DNA from: an uncultured Verrucomicrobiae bacterium
GTDB lineage: Bacteria > Verrucomicrobiota > Verrucomicrobiia > Limisphaerales > UBA1100
Direction: 5' to 3'
NCBI GenBank assembly: GCA_937775205.1
Contig: CALKBX010000009.1
Coordinates: 124,001 to 188,000 of the forward strand
DNA: 64,000 bases
This document shows positions 63,463 to 64,000 of this stretch, piece after piece. The notes below the pieces were generated by a model. That model did no database searches. It was not told the origin of the DNA and worked only from the letters and a program-made list of their open reading frames with translations. Made by a program: the position numbers and the translations under genes. Position 1 is the first letter of the stretch, and each line of letters starts with the position of its first letter.

Positions 63463-64000
63463 TCTTCACGGATTAAATTTTCGTACCCATCGCGAAAAGT
63501 CGGAAACTGCAACTGCCATCCCGCCGCCTTGAGCTTCGCATTGCGCACGCGCTTGCTCGTCGCCACCCGCTTTCGGGAAACGGCTTCGCCTTTCGGCGGC
63601 ATCGGTTTGTTCAAACGCTGCGCGAGCCACTCAAAAAATTCGTGCTGCGTTACCGGTTCATCATCAGCCACGTTGTAAATTCCCGGCGCCAATTCCAGCG
63701 CGGCGAGGATGGCGCTGATGACATCGTCGCGATGAATCATATTTATCCAACGTGCGCCGCCTTCGGTGAGCACGGCTTCGCCTTTCAAAAATTGGCGAAA
63801 AAGAAAGCCGCGTTCCGGGCCATAAATCCCCGCTACACGCAGCACCGTGGCGGCTTGCGGGGCGTTGAGAAATAATTTTTCCGCCTCGCGCAGCACCGGC
63901 CCGTTGGCAGGGCTGGTTTCGTCCACCCAGCCGCCATCGGTTTGCGGATACACGCTGGTGCTGCTGGTGAAGAGCACGCGTGCCGATGAATCGCCCAGCC
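63459..64000 (-). CDS. NAD(P)-dependent SDR/epimerase-like protein (YeeZ type), N-terminus beyond window
   Basis: The frame is open to the right edge, so the Rossmann glycine motif is not visible. The visible part has 'ARVLFTSSTSVYPQTDGGWV', 'ATVLRVAGIYGPERGFL', 'INMIHRDDVISAILAALE' and 'GIYNVADDEPVTQHEFFEWL', an atypical extended SDR (YeeZ/SDR_a5-like) lacking the usual Tyr-X3-Lys. Substrate unknown. It converges with dciA. Confidence 0.82.
   Translation of the reverse strand, partial: LGDSSARVLFTSSTSVYPQTDGGWVDETSPANGPVLREAEKLFLNAPQAATVLRVAGIYGPERGFLFRQFLKGEAVLTEGGARWINMIHRDDVISAILAALELAPGIYNVADDEPVTQHEFFEWLAQRLNKPMPPKGEAVSRKRVATSKRVRNAKLKAAGWQLQFPTFRDGYENLIREE

Noticed and set aside
1-64000. 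tRNA, rRNA, CRISPR array, prophage or insertion sequence
   Set aside because: I looked for conserved tRNA arms, regularly spaced repeats, integrase or transposase motifs and found none.

Overview
The window looks like a chromosomal segment of a Verrucomicrobiota-like (PVC superphylum) bacterium with moderately high GC. Supporting evidence is a prepilin with an FTLIELLVVIAIIGILA start and a late 'FADYHVG' box, a DUF1080 protein, a giant ThuA/NPCBM/beta-propeller/HEAT protein with a separate CxxCH cytochrome, two lipoprotein TolC homologues, and an NrdR/HIT/DciA housekeeping end. No rRNA, tRNA, CRISPR array, phage or insertion sequence was seen.

Layout. 1-5030 (minus strand): an ABC permease running off the left edge, its ATPase, a secreted or anchored protein of unknown function and a secreted double metallo-beta-lactamase protein; all four carry apparent single-base frameshifts. 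5123-11029 (plus): an O-antigen-ligase-like protein, two GT2 and one GT4 glycosyltransferases, UDP-glucuronate decarboxylase and a frameshifted GT61 enzyme. 11036-21887 (mostly minus): a surface-glycan operon holding a nonulosonic (sialic-type) acid cassette (SDR epimerase, NeuA, NeuB, NeuC), three methyltransferases, a Gfo/Idh/MocA oxidoreductase and GT4 enzymes. 22143-30241: a capsule-type protein, more GT4 enzymes, asparagine synthase, an AT-rich methyltransferase, a 38-residue glycosyltransferase stub and GalE. 30381-36043: LPS-core-like genes (GT9, GT4, GT2) ending in an MsbA-type exporter. 36060-36941: a divergent protein kinase with degenerate motifs.

37263-53585 is the most unusual part: ten consecutive plus-strand genes for a MacAB-TolC-like export system, in the order TolC1, adaptor 1, one ATPase, permease 1, adaptor 2, permeases 2 and 3, TolC2, adaptor 3, permease 4. 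Only one ATPase serves four MacB/FtsX-type permeases. All three adaptors carry a LysM-like domain inserted exactly inside the lipoyl hairpin. Adaptor 1 ends in two EF-hand loops. Both TolC homologues are lipoproteins with a shared extra N-terminal segment. I could not match this architecture to a named system.

53601-54646 is a prepilin gene behind a near-perfect sigma-54 (-24/-12) promoter and ahead of a strong terminator. 54743-61391: a Sel1-like lipoprotein, then a sugar-catabolism group (isomerase/epimerase, DUF1080, the ThuA-NPCBM-propeller-HEAT protein and the cytochrome). 61442-64000: HIT protein, a hypothetical protein and NrdR (one minus-strand operon), DciA/DUF721 divergent from it, and a partial SDR protein at the right edge. 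Two GTAGGGCG palindromes overlap stop codons here.

Functional reading (inference): most of the window builds, modifies and exports envelope glycans; the multi-permease tripartite system and the prepilin are additional envelope-spanning machinery.
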